The notes beneath the pieces were generated by a model. The model searched no databases. It saw nothing but the letters and a program-made list of their open reading frames with translations, and had not been told where the DNA came from. The position numbers and the translations under genes are program-made. A stretch of 64,000 nucleotides of DNA, from assembly GCA_900239685.1 (NCBI GenBank), contig OENT01000280.1, positions 78,248 through 142,247 on the forward strand, given 5' to 3'. This document shows positions 37,578 to 49,700 of the stretch, in pieces. The number at the start of each line of letters is the position of its first letter. The first letter of the stretch is position 1. The DNA is from Rotaria macrura (Eukaryota; Rotifera; Eurotatoria; Philodinida; Philodinidae).

Positions 37578-37711
37578 AGTTGAGTGTAGATCTAAAAATA
37601 ATAATGGAATTAAATAGCAACATATAATTCCATTTGAAATACTTTTAAAGAAAAAACTACGTTTTTTATTTATTTTTTTATTAACAAACAGTCTCCACGG
37701 ACATAAATGAA
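37578..37711. promoter_or_regulatory. candidate bidirectional promoter
   Basis: Only 134 bp separate the start codons of the STI1-type gene (minus) and the next gene (plus). Both 5' untranslated regions and both promoters must lie in or overlap this AT-rich gap unless a start is further out. No TATA box position can be fixed. Confidence 0.45.
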
Positions 37712-38566
37712 ATGGCGACAGCAATAAGCACAGTGACAAAAACAGCATCAGTTGTAAAAACTACTAAAGGTAGTGAAAAAAAATGGTCGGAAATTTTATC
37801 GATGAATCGCCGTCATGATTTACAATTACCAATAAGCATAGCTAAATACGAAAATGGCTTGAAACGTTCGAATCATAATCATCAACGTCAAAAATATCAT
37901 ACCGAACGTTTATGGGCAAATAAACATGAAACATGGTATCAAGACGATTTTTTATTTCGCACTCATTTACTAAAACAATTACAGCCGATAACGAGACGGT
38001 TTAAACGTATGGATTCATCATCATTAGAAGATTATTCATATCATCCACAAGAACCAATACTAAACGAAGATGAAGTTGAACATGTATCGAAAAAATCATC
38101 ATCAGCATCAGCAGTAACAACAACGATCGCAGATAAAAAAGAAAAGTCTGACACTAAAGAATTGCCCGTAATAAAACAAGTTAAAAGACGTGTAGCAGTT
38201 CGACATTTCCAAAACTACTCCGGTGAAGATGTTAAACCACCGAGTATTATTCTATCGAAGTTAATGTGCCCGAAAGTATTACATGATTATGAACCAAGAC
38301 TATATTCTCATGCTCATGCATCATTTTTAGATGTAGCAAAACGTTTCATTACACGCAAACCGGAATCACTTGAAAAACGCATTGATAATAAAGGTAAAAA
38401 CAAACAACAAAATCAATATGTCAAAATTTTAATTGACAATGAACAAGAACGAACAAAATTAGCGACTATCAAATTTCAACAACAAATACAAGACGATAAA
38501 AATAAAGAAACTAGTAAGGTGAAAGCTGATGATGACAAAGAGAGTCATTACACAAGACCCTTTTAA
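37712..38566 (+). CDS. Uncharacterised basic protein (single exon)
   Basis: Open frame of 284 codons plus stop, with no recognised domain. The protein is hydrophilic and Lys/Arg/Gln-rich, with no signal peptide or membrane helix. A first section (WSEILSMNRRHDLQLPISIAKYENGLKR through RLWANKHETWYQDDFLFRTHLL) looks ordered. The middle is Ser-rich and probably disordered. A further block (VRHFQNYSGEDVKPPSIILSKLMCP, then YEPRLYSHAHASFLDVAKRF) also looks ordered, and the C-terminus is charged. These quoted blocks are described by their ends because of length limits. Two AATAAA polyadenylation words lie at about 38721–38730, some 155 nt after the stop, which supports a real transcript. It is divergent from the STI1-type gene. 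No function is claimed. Confidence 0.65.
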   Translation: MATAISTVTKTASVVKTTKGSEKKWSEILSMNRRHDLQLPISIAKYENGLKRSNHNHQRQKYHTERLWANKHETWYQDDFLFRTHLLKQLQPITRRFKRMDSSSLEDYSYHPQEPILNEDEVEHVSKKSSSASAVTTTIADKKEKSDTKELPVIKQVKRRVAVRHFQNYSGEDVKPPSIILSKLMCPKVLHDYEPRLYSHAHASFLDVAKRFITRKPESLEKRIDNKGKNKQQNQYVKILIDNEQERTKLATIKFQQQIQDDKNKETSKVKADDDKESHYTRPF

Positions 38567-38883
38567 AAATATTTCTCGTAATAAAAACAGAACAAAAAGA
38601 AAAAAAAGAAAAGACATGTTGTTTTTCAAAACTATTTTATTTGTTTTATCGTTTTTAAAAACTAAGCACAGCACAGCAGGACAAAAGAAACAGAAAGCGA
38701 AATGTATACGAAGTTATTCGAATAAATAAAATTTTCCAATAAAACTAAACGTATTAATACGTAAAATAAACGAGAGGAAACTACATATCTACCAAATAAT
38801 TTTAAAACAGAAGAAGAAGAAGATGAAGAAGAAGAAGAAGAAGAAAACAAAAACACTGTTTAATACATAATATCAATAAACAA
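38567..38883. other. short convergent 3' spacer with GAA microsatellite
   Basis: The 3' ends of the plus-strand unknown gene and the minus-strand kinesin gene converge here. It contains AATAAA words at about 38721–38730 for the plus-strand gene and a (GAA)n tract at about 38809–38847. Confidence 0.6.
38809..38847. repeat. (GAA)n microsatellite
   Basis: About thirteen GAA units with one GAT interruption, visible directly. Confidence 0.85.
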
Positions 38884-40492
38884 CTAATCAGTAACATGAA
38901 TTAAACTATCGTCGCTATTATGAATTATAAAATCGAGATCTTTTTCACGCATACTTTTAAGACTGTTCAACAAAATGTCGAATGATGTGCCTGTAAGAAG
39001 AGAACTACCTCTAGCACTATCTAATAGAGGATCATGGCCATGATTTAATTCATTTGTTATATCGAATGTATTCAAGGCAGGCATGAAAACTGGTGAACGA
39101 CAGTTCAAACTAGTCGCATATGAACCGTCAGATGATGTGGTAGTAAATCGATTTTGTGATTCTGTATTTTTTTCATATATTGGCTTTCTATCATCTATTG
39201 AATTATGAGTATTTTCTATTACATCAACACTTATAATAGATGCATGAAGAGTTGTATTGGTTGATTGATCCGGATGAATACCATAACCAGAATTCGATGG
39301 TACTTGTTGTTCATCTATACATAGGCAAAAATTAATTTCTCAATATAATATCTATTTTCATGTTAATACCCGACACAAAAGTATAATCTTGATACTTAAT
39401 CATCGACAATAATAGATAGATGTTAAAAGAAAAAGTAATGCTTCTTTTTCTCTTTAGAAAGATAGAATTATTGTCTCATATTCATATCATACATAATTCT
39501 ATTTCAATTGCATGTTCGTAAAATCAATGAGAGAACACTCAAAAAAAGTAGAATTAAAAAAAGAAAAAAAATCTCAATTGTTCGAGTGATTCAGGTACAA
39601 AAAAATCAAATTCTAGGCGTTTAATCTCTTCGACAAACACATTTTATCAATGAACTTCTGTTTACTACTTGATAAGACAGGCTTGTTTGCTTTAAACGCT
39701 ATGATTTCTTCTCTTCATCCGTTTGCACAGAAATAAAACGAAGACGAAAAGCAATCGTACTGCAAAATTTTCTAAACGAATCATCTCGTCGAAAATATAT
39801 TAGTAGGCAATTGTCATTTTCGAACATGTTTTCAAAACACACAAGTGAAAAATTGCTTATAGAATAGGTTTTAAGTGTAAATCAAAAGTCAACATAAACT
39901 ATTGGCAATTCAAAAATGCAAAGAAATTTCTGGTCAAATTAGGTATCTCAGATCAAGAGTGATCGACGATTTCCTCGATTTTATTTTTAGAATCTCAATC
40001 GAAAGAAAGTGTAGACCTCGCGATGTGTACTTTATCTTCACTATTGCTACATATTCGTGATGCACATATGCTAATAAATAGAAACTATACACTATCGGAA
40101 ATGCTAATGAAAGCGTTTAAAATTTTCTTAAGAAAACTCTAATTTTTAGATATTTTTCAACGAATGAGAAATAAGAATCGTGATCGTATTAAACTAGCTA
40201 TTACATCTTATGTTATTTTTAAACAACTTCTATATAAAAAAAACAAGTCAAAATAAAAATGAAAGTGTCGTATGCAAGTATGGAATCAAAATAAACAAGT
40301 ACAATCAATAGAATAGATTCTAAAAGGTCATTATTCTCTTCATCATAAAAGTATTGAGAGGATACCATGGCATCTAAATGTCATGTAAAATCTTTCCTAC
40401 GTCGTATCTGTGATGGATGTTCGTCTAATTTCTATTCACAGACAAAAATCAAAAGTATCACATAACGAGAATGTTTCTATAGGGCAAGTCAA

Positions 40493-40525
<33 letters not shown>

Positions 40526-43500
40526 GTTCTTCGCTACAAATCTTTCTATAGAAAGATTTATCACTTTGAGCGAGATGATATGGATCAGAATAGAAAAGCC
40601 CATTATGAGAGAAACCTATTGTGCATGCATTTTTATTTTTGGCTTCTCCAGACTATTTCGTCTCCACGAAGTAAATTTGAACAATAAAAATCGAAAACTT
40701 CTGATCCTATCCTATTACTTTCTATTACGTAAGACGGTTCAATGGTGAATGGAAATTGATTAGACATATTGCCAGTCAATGTTTTACGCATAGCTAGCTT
40801 ATTATTACAATAAACATTTGAGATATGTTATAATTATCCTTTGTTCGCACTTGACAATACTTGTTCAATATTGATTGACATACTTCTCTCAAGCAGACTA
40901 AGTGTTACACGAGATTCATTTATTCAGCGGATCCGATTTATTAGATTTCAATGTTCCATAGTTACTAAAATTCATATTACATAGGACTCAGTAGTCTCCT
41001 ATTACAATAATAATGATGAATAAATCACTGAAATGGAAGAGTTCGTCTTACACAGTATTACATAAATAAAACAGAAAACTGATTCCATGATTATTATTAT
41101 ATGTCATTACTTCAAGTTATATCATATGGTAATTATGTAGCCTACTGAAAACAGCACATTAATTGCTATTAGTTCATAATATTCAACAATTCTTCGATGA
41201 ATATTTGTATCAAACGAAGCATCGTATCGAAGAAAAACCTAATTGATATGACAATTTGGGGGAAAAAAGTGTGTATTGATGTTTGTAAAGAAAGTATTTG
41301 AGAAAGATAGTGTTTCGAGCTTTTTCAATCTTCTGGAAAATGGATCAACAAAACAATGAAAATTTGATGATACATAGATTTTGATAAGAGAAGCAAAGCG
41401 ATCGGAATAGACTCTGAATTTTCACAAGTTACCAGTGAAGATATACTATAGCGTGACAGCGGCTAACAGTAGCAAAACGTGTGTCGCTCGTTCAATGATC
41501 TTTAGGTCATTTATGTGACCTGGAGTCTTTTCCACTGTATGCTGAATCAAGTCGGATAGCAGAGTGTCCTTTTTTCAAATCAAAACTATCGTATCTATAG
41601 AACTCAGAAAGTCTCATTCAGACAGAAGAAAGATTGATTGTATTCAGCATGACGAATATAATAAAAGTAGTCGGATGGAAATATGGCATCCGGTTAAAAA
41701 ATTTGAACTTCAACGGACCATTTACGCTCCAAAGCAGTTTAGAGGAACAACATTATACTCAGCTAACTTTTACCATTGAAGACTAGAAAAAGAAATGTAG
41801 TTCATACAAGATAGATCAAACATTTGAAAACCTATAGAAATAATATTGTTGGATAGATAATGTTCTTACGTTTATTATATTTTGTTTGATAATTCGATGT
41901 AATTGTTGGTGAGGATGAAACTGATGCATCTAGTTTAGCTTTAGTTTGACTGGCATCATCAGACAGTGATGAATCATGTTGTTCTTCGTTATTAGATAGA
42001 TATTCGTTGTGGTTTGCTGGTTTTTTAGATGTTGATTTAATATCATGGTGATACTTATCTTTGTTTTCATCATAAAATTTAAAGTTTCGACTTCTTTGTT
42101 GGTTTTGATCATCATCATCAAGGTCACTAATAAGTTCGGCCGAATTATTTTCATACATCGATTGTTGATATGATTGAAGAAAATCTTTAGCAAACGTTTT
42201 TGGTGATGTTTGTAATATGGATGAATCTTTCGTTTGATAGTTAGTGTCATCTTGTTCCATAAGTCTCTGTTCAAGTAATGAACGTAAAGTATTCAATTGA
42301 TCTGATACACGTAGACCGAAGCTTTTCGATGATGATGCTGTAAAACAAAGAATAAAAAAATAAAATGCAAAATTGAACTTAAATATTGAGCATATAGAGA
42401 AAAAAACCGAGAAACAACATCGAGAAAATAATAACAAATTAGAAAACGCGATAAATATTATCTTCATATGGTTGATATGATTTAATGACTGGTGTTAAAT
42501 CCGTTCGTCTACGACGGAAATTTATCGAATGATTATTCAATGGAACAAAACCATTTCTATTTGGATATTTGTCGAATAGAATTGTCATAGGTGACATTGA
42601 CTTACTAAATGATGGTGGTGTTAACGATTTTTCATCATAGAAACTTTTCACTTGATCACTTGGTGTTTGCATTAAATTATCTTTTGTATGATCTGAGAAT
42701 TGATCGAGTAAAAACTGATCATCGGTTTGTTCTTGTTCATTTTTCATGACTTGTATATTATTGATTGTTTGACAAGCTTCATTACGTGTTGAATATGTTG
42801 TTCGTTGATTATGTGGAATATCTTCAGAATCTGAACTTCGTGGGACATGATATGAAACTATTCGATGGTGACGTTTTGATGATGAATATCGATGTTTTTC
42901 ACTATTCACACTTGTTAAACTAGCCGATGATGGTGATGACGATAATGACAACGGTGCTGCTGAAGATTTTCTATGACGATTTCTATGTTGAGCTTTATTC
43001 GGTGACGAAAACGATTTTTTAGTTGATGTCGATATTACATCAGACTTATGATGATGATGATGATAAGCGTTCTTCGGTGTTGTTGTTGGTGATGTACGTT
43101 GATTTATTGTTGTTAAATGATTTGACTTAACGTCATCTATGAAAATCAAAAACAATTACGAACCTTGAAAAATTTCCGCTCAACTTCTACAATGATTTTT
43201 CAAGCATCATCGAAAAACGGTGTATCTCACTGAATTCAGACTTTTGCAGAGAATCGTTTCTTTTGTTGAGCTCGTTCTTTTTTCGCCTATCTTTGATGTA
43301 GATGAGCATAGATTGAGATAGAAAGCGAATATCATGACTTCATACTTGTTATATGATTGTTCGATACAGACTCTATGGCTTATTAAAACGTACTGGCATG
43401 CGCTTGTAATATTTTTCGATTAGCCATTGAATTTTGAAATAAATCGATTTAAATACTTTACTCATTCGCTTCAATACATTCACTTGAAAGTTGTTCTATC

Positions 43501-46500
43501 ACAGCTGGGAGCGAAGAAAATATTTCATTTTCCGCCTATAGATGCTTCTCCGAATTTCGTGTCGGTATGCAGTAATAACGCCGAAAAAAATGTCGAAAGA
43601 ATAACGTCGAAAAACGATCGGAAGGGTGCGGATGTGACTTCTGTTCTCACTCATACCCACACCTATCCTCACCCTACTGGCGATTATATACTTTGCTCAT
43701 TTGTATTTTCTATCCGGCCGATACTCTAGAATGTTTACTAGCATAATAGCCTATTGGCAAAAACTATTAGCTAATCAATGAAAGGACGGTGATGGTTTGA
43801 AAGCAAATCTACCCTATAAAACATTTTTATTTCAAACCCGAACTACCGTATAAAGGATGAAAGAGTTCGGCGAACTGAACATGTTTTGTGACGGAACTTG
43901 GTCCTTTAAATGCTACTGTGAAGAGTTATGTTAGAGCCAACATCTCAAATTGCCCAAAATTAGCAAATTGGCTCGGCTATAACTCTTCACAGTAGCACTT
44001 AAAGGACAAAGTTCCGTGACAAAATATGTTCAGTTTGCCGAGCACTTTCATCCTATATACAATAGTTGGGGTTTCGAATCAAAGCATTTTTATTGGGCCG
44101 ATTTGCGATCAAACCATCCCCCGTCCTTCTACTGAACAGCAGAAATTAAACAAGCAGTAAACGTTTAATAACGACATTTTAAAATTTTCGACATTTATTT
44201 TTCGATGTTTTTACTGTAGACCGTTTTATCTATTTAGATCAGTTATAAATAAAATAAGTCAATAAATAAAAATCCTTCATGTTCGACACTTTTAAAGACT
44301 GATTAGCAAGTGTGTTGTTTAACTAAAGAAACATCACGAACAACCCATATCATCATGAAGGCCTACGTTGAAAATGATCAGCATGATGAAACTTTGAGTT
44401 AAAGATAATTACAACTCAATGTAGTTGTTTTTGTTTTTGAAAGAATATCTGCGTTCAACAAATAAAATTAAGAGAAAAGAATTCATTTATTTACTTGAGT
44501 ATGATAGATCATCACGATTACTGAAAAATCCAGTTTGATCTCGATGTGTTGCTTGTCGATCCGAGAAAGGTCCCTGGTCAGTATCAGTCGTTATTGTTGT
44601 TGTACCTGTATCAGATTGCTTATTGAAATTTAAATTTTCAATAAAACCATTGCGTTTTGAAGATTTATTAGGATGTAGAGTAGTTGCTAATTTTGTTATT
44701 TTTGTTCCAAGACTTTCTGTACCTGTTGTACTACTGTATTGATTATCATCTGACATTTGCCTCGTAGTTATTGGAATCACACGGGTCGAACTTGAAGGTT
44801 CGATAGATGAATCTGAAAGATGACGTGTTCGATCAGTCGGAGGTGCTGGCACTGCTTTCCATTGTTGGCTTGTCTTTACTTCATTTGTTTGTATTGGTAT
44901 AGACTTCTTAATATCAGTTTGTGGAGCTGGAAAATAACTCGATGGACTTTCTTCTTGATTAGAATTTTTCTTTCGTTGTTGTTCGTAACGATTCAAATAG
45001 AAACTACTACTCTGATGTTGATTATTAGTATTTTTATTGACGGGTAATACACGTTTTGATAGATGAGCAGATTTTATTCTTAGATTTTCACCACTGCCAC
45101 TTAAAGGCATATCATCTAAAAGTTGCCAATCCATATTTGATGATTTATTTGTTATTGGCACTTTACGAATATTAAAATCTGATGAAACAAAAACAAAAAC
45201 AAATCATTTTCTGATGAAAATTATTGAAGAATTAATAATATGTCATTATTCTTAAGGTATTTATTATCTTGAAATCAATACATTCTAGAATTTCCTTGTT
45301 CTCAATGAAGTTGCCTCTGTAGTCCATGAAATGTTACTTAATGATTCAATCAAAATTTCGAGAAACGATTGTTCATGAATATTTAATAACTAATTTTAGT
45401 TTCTATCGTCCGTTCTTACTATAGATGATGTTATGCTCATTAGAATATTATCAAAACTATGTTGAAATACGAGTTTCTGTATTGACAAAGTGATATGAAG
45501 ATCCATATCTTTTGTATCGTTGTATCTTTTGTTCAGCTAGAATTTCTTCATTATAGTGTACAAATCTGTTTTTGTTCAATTTATATGTATTTATCGAAAG
45601 TGCATGATTCAGTACGATAATTACTCGATATAATTTTGCACTAATTAATCACTAACTTCATTCGTAATTTGAAATATTCAAATTATAATTCTCTCGTTAT
45701 GAAACGTAATTAGCTAGATTAAATTCTCCGAAGGTCGAATCGACATTTTTCCGGGCGGAAAATGAGATGGAGTTCGAGTTGAAAATGAAAATCCGGTCTG
45801 ACTAACTGAGCAACGGATAGAACGTATTAAATTTCTGCTAGTAAGTTAAAATCATTTTCCAACCGGAAAGAAAACGCATGCTAATATTGGATTCATCGAC
45901 CGGAATATAGATTAATGGATCCGTTGTAGTTTATGACACATACAAATCAGTCCAACAGAAAAAAAAGACTTCATGCGTCAATACAAACCTGTCTGATTCG
46001 TCGCCATATAAGTTTGATGATCAACTGATGAAATAAGTCTATGAACTGGTGTTGATGCTGTTGCTGGTTCAAAACTTCGTTGTGACTCGTCACGAACGAT
46101 TAGTCGTTCAGAATATTGTTCATCATAAGGATAATTTCGCTGGACATTTGTCATTGACATTGATCGATGTCGATGTCTAATACTAATATCACGAATTCTA
46201 GTTGCATATTGAAGAGTATTTAACGAGCATTGACAACAATCGTCAGGCGGTGAAACATTAGCCATTAAACACGTAAGAGTTTTTGAGCCGACAAGAGAAT
46301 CACGTAATATATGTGTTAATTTACTTTGTCGAAATGGTGCATGTGTTTGTGTCATGTCCATCGAACGAATACATTCTTTAAGTGCTAATAATGACGAATT
46401 GATTTGTGCACCTTCACGACGTGTTTGTCGTTGATTATTTTGTGCATCAGTTGCACGTTCACTTCCAGCTAAATCGATGAAAATAATTTTAAAATTATCC

Positions 46501-49500
46501 ATTTGATCGTACGTATTCTTTAACATAAGTTGAAAAATTGCATGTGATCGTGATGAATTCGTATTGAATGCACTTTTCCCGTGGTGTCGTCTTGTAAGAC
46601 CATCACTAATGACTGAGCGCAATGTATCTAAATTTCTAACGGCAATTTCAGTTAAACCAACAATATTAACAGAATGTTCACCATCTTCGCGTACAAATAA
46701 TCTAAACAAGAAGCAGAAGTTAGTTTTGTTTTTGTTTCTAGTTTTATTATCGATTAAACAATCAAACCTTTTGCCCGTATTACTTAAATCATACAGTTGA
46801 TTATTGTAGATTTCATAAAATGAGCAAACAAGTTTATGTTTTAAACTAATTTCTTGTAAAAGTAATTGTGTACAATACATCAGTAGACCGTCAATATTTT
46901 TACTACCAAATATTGTATGACTTTTACCTGAAATATTTATTAAATGGTCAGTTATTGTAATATATATATATATAAATATATATATATATAAATGGTCAAA
47001 CCTGATCCTGTTTGACCAAAACAAATATATGTTAAATTATGACGATGATTAGTTGATAGAAATGGTAAAACTGTACAATCAAATACTTGTTTATTAGATG
47101 CATCTGAACCAAATACATGATCACATTGAAATTCAGTCTGTTATGAAAAGGATGATATCGTTTTTAAGGTTACTAATAGATTTTGAAATGTTAGAATTAC
47201 TTTTTTAAGTAATGGTGTACAATCGAGATTGGCTTTATTTTCTGCAATAATTATACGTTTATTATCTGGCACTGATATTGTATCTTGAAAATTGATTTCA
47301 TTTGATAGTAGTGGCCGTTTACGAGCAAAAACATAAATTTCAGCTGGCTTAGCATATGCAACGATATCGGTTGTACTATGTGACGATGGAACAAATATTG
47401 AACTATGATTTAAATTTGTTTTATGCTGATAATGAACTCGATGAGAAGTATTTCGTTGACGTTTAGTAGTCGGTACACCATAATTATACGATTTAACCTA
47501 TTAAAGATTTAGAAGAAAATTTATCATGGATATCAGCGTAAAATGATAGGCATCATTGACGTTTTATATTTCAAGCAAACATATCAATTATTAACACACA
47601 AAGAATACCTCTTTGATCATGTTCGGTTTGAATAACATATTTAGTTTCTAATACAAACACGTATTCCAATTATAGTTTATAGCTGAGTACTATATTTTTA
47701 CATGGTTAATTAACGTTGATAGTACGAATCAATACATTTCTATCATAAACTTACTATCATAATTGTTCGATAATGAATTTTGTCGTAAAAAAAAAATCAA
47801 ATCACTTATTCAACTATCGAAATTCACTAGGAAAAAAATTACTTAATTAAAAATATTGTAGCATTTGTGCGAAACTATTACTGATTAGTTGCTATTGTGT
47901 TAACGAATGAACAAAAGGTTCATATCTATTGATAACTTTTCTCTTCCATCTGATAATAGAGATTTCTTAATAATGAGTGATTTTCAAAATGTCGATGTTT
48001 TCCCAATAAAAAAAAACTTTCTTCGAAAAGCTGCAAACATTACACACACACACAGTCTTGAAAGAAAAAATATCTATGAAATAATTTTATTGTAAAAAGT
48101 GTTAAATGTTAGTTGCCTTATGCGATGTCACACTCTCAAACTTATAGCAACTGTAACTTAGAAGAATAAAGGTTGTCATAATCTCGTATTTTATTGAATA
48201 CTAGAAAGTTATTACCAAGTCAGCATTGAACAAAGGAAGTATTATTAACTCTTCCGAATGTTTCATTATAGTTTGTTGCGTTAGATGTTCATGAAAAATG
48301 TACTTAATGTCAAACATCCTCTTTTAACTGTCAGAAATAGAAATGTCGAATGCAAGACCGTGATAAGTCATGTAAAAATGAAGATGAAAGTGTACGGTAT
48401 CAACCGTGAAAACGATCAATTAGATTAAGAATCATTTGCTTTGCAATAATAAACGAAAAGTGAATCAAGGACAAGACCCATGTCAGACTAAATTGTAAAA
48501 ATTCTCAAATAAGTATTGCTTTATTCACAATGAAAAGTAGAAGCACTTTTTTGGAGTCGATTGTGTCATCGTTAGCTTTACCAAGGCAACACAGTAGTGA
48601 TATTTTCAAGACGAAGGTACGAAATCTTTTGTTTTGCATACATGTGATCATATTTCAGGAGTAATGAGAAATGGACATGCTTGTTTTTTTCGAATTTGCT
48701 TCCCTTCAATCGAGTCTACTTATATGAGAAAAAATGCGGCGAACGATTAGGAAACAGTCTATGTACTATCTTATTAGAATACCGTAAAAAAGCTAAGCTG
48801 TCGACGCGTACATGAACAAGCATTTCCTAACATTCTACGATTTAATTGTCACGCAAGAAGTTCACCTCATTTCTATTTTCAACTAAACTATTTAAAACAT
48901 GTTGTTTGAGTTCTATGAGTGAAATATTTCTAGTGTTGCTCTTTTCATTTTTTCCTACGGACCTACAATGAAAAGGTTAATCGTTTTAGTAAAGTTCCTT
49001 GTTCTCGTTCACGGATACTAGTCTCTAATTAGGTCAACTGAAGAGATTATCGTGATTAGAAGAGAAAAGATCTAGACAAAAATGACAATAGAAGGGAACC
49101 TCGTTTGTCTAAAGTGATTGATTAAGATTCATAAAAGCATCAAGTTCTTACTTTAATATGTTCAACAGGTGCTCTATTGAAAAGTGATTTTGGTCCGAAA
49201 AAAATTTGATCGTTTGTTCTCTGTTGTTGATTAGTGATAGATGATGATTTATGTAAAATAAAGTCATCCGACCGGTTTTTAATTGTTGATGATGCTGATG
49301 CTGAACGTTGTGCACTTCTAATTGAACTTGAAGATCTTTTTGATTTTAGATTCTCATTTGATTGTTTAACTGAATGCAAATAATTTGATTTATTTGTGTG
49401 ATAATGTCGATGTGGGTTAGGTTCTGTACTCTTCGCTCGACTTGAGTGACATCGTATTGTTGATTGTTTATGACATTTTGAATAGTGTGGACATATCTTA

Positions 49501-49700
49501 CCTTCCCGCGTAGCTTCTTGGAGTACATCAAGTAACGCATGGAAACGAAGTAATTCTTGTTGAGATAAATTTAATTGTTTGAAATGATCATTTCGAAAAT
49601 GTGCTAATGCACCAGCTGAGTCATATCCGATTGTACGAAATAATTCTGCATGATTTTGAAGATCAACGGCTTTAAGAGCCTTTACAAGACATTTGGTCAT
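38884..49700 (-). CDS. KIF24: KIF24-like centriolar kinesin with N-terminal SAM domain (9 exons)
   Basis: Exons 49700–49152, 47497–47201, 47137–47002, 46927–46768, 46701–45989, 45178–44495, 43136 to about 42450, 42337–41870 and 39314–38884 give about 1,350–1,375 residues. Residues 1–60 form a SAM domain (VDLQNHAELFRTIGYD…). A low-complexity linker and the conserved YNYGVP block follow, then the kinesin motor: P-loop GQTGSGKSHT, switch I NTNSSRSH, switch II DLAGSER, ending near RIRDISIRHRHR. The SAM plus internal kinesin-13-type motor order is that of KIF24, which in mammals acts at centrioles with CP110 to restrain cilium formation. The long Ser/Thr-rich tail is poorly conserved. The exon 7/8 junction is unresolved: the obvious GT donor at 42447 breaks the frame, while a GC donor at 42449 or a GT donor at 42512 keeps it. 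Intron 6 carries a fold-back element, intron 8 is 2.55 kb, and intron 4 is 66 nt with no stop. Confidence 0.92.
40494..40525. repeat. (CT)n microsatellite in KIF24 intron 8
   Basis: A run of about 15 CT units on the plus strand (GA on the coding strand of the kinesin gene), inside its largest intron. The rest of this intron (39315–41869) shows no supported feature. Confidence 0.85.
43782..44128. mobile_element. 347-bp fold-back (MITE-like) element in KIF24 intron 6
   Basis: The two halves are imperfect reverse complements over about 160 bp each. The left end AAGGACGGTGATGGTTTGA matches AAGGACGGGGGATGGTTTGA from the right end, and the central arms share long words such as GCTACTGTGAAGAGTTAT and CTGAACAT. 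The small loop lies near 43950–43975. No coding capacity is present, so this fits a non-autonomous hairpin transposon. No clear target-site duplication was found beside it. Transcription of the kinesin gene would place a long hairpin in the intron. Confidence 0.75.

Noticed and set aside
41930..42274. 114-codon minus-strand frame
   Set aside because: It is an alternative frame of KIF24 exon 8 and shows only a Lys/Asn/Thr-rich composition.
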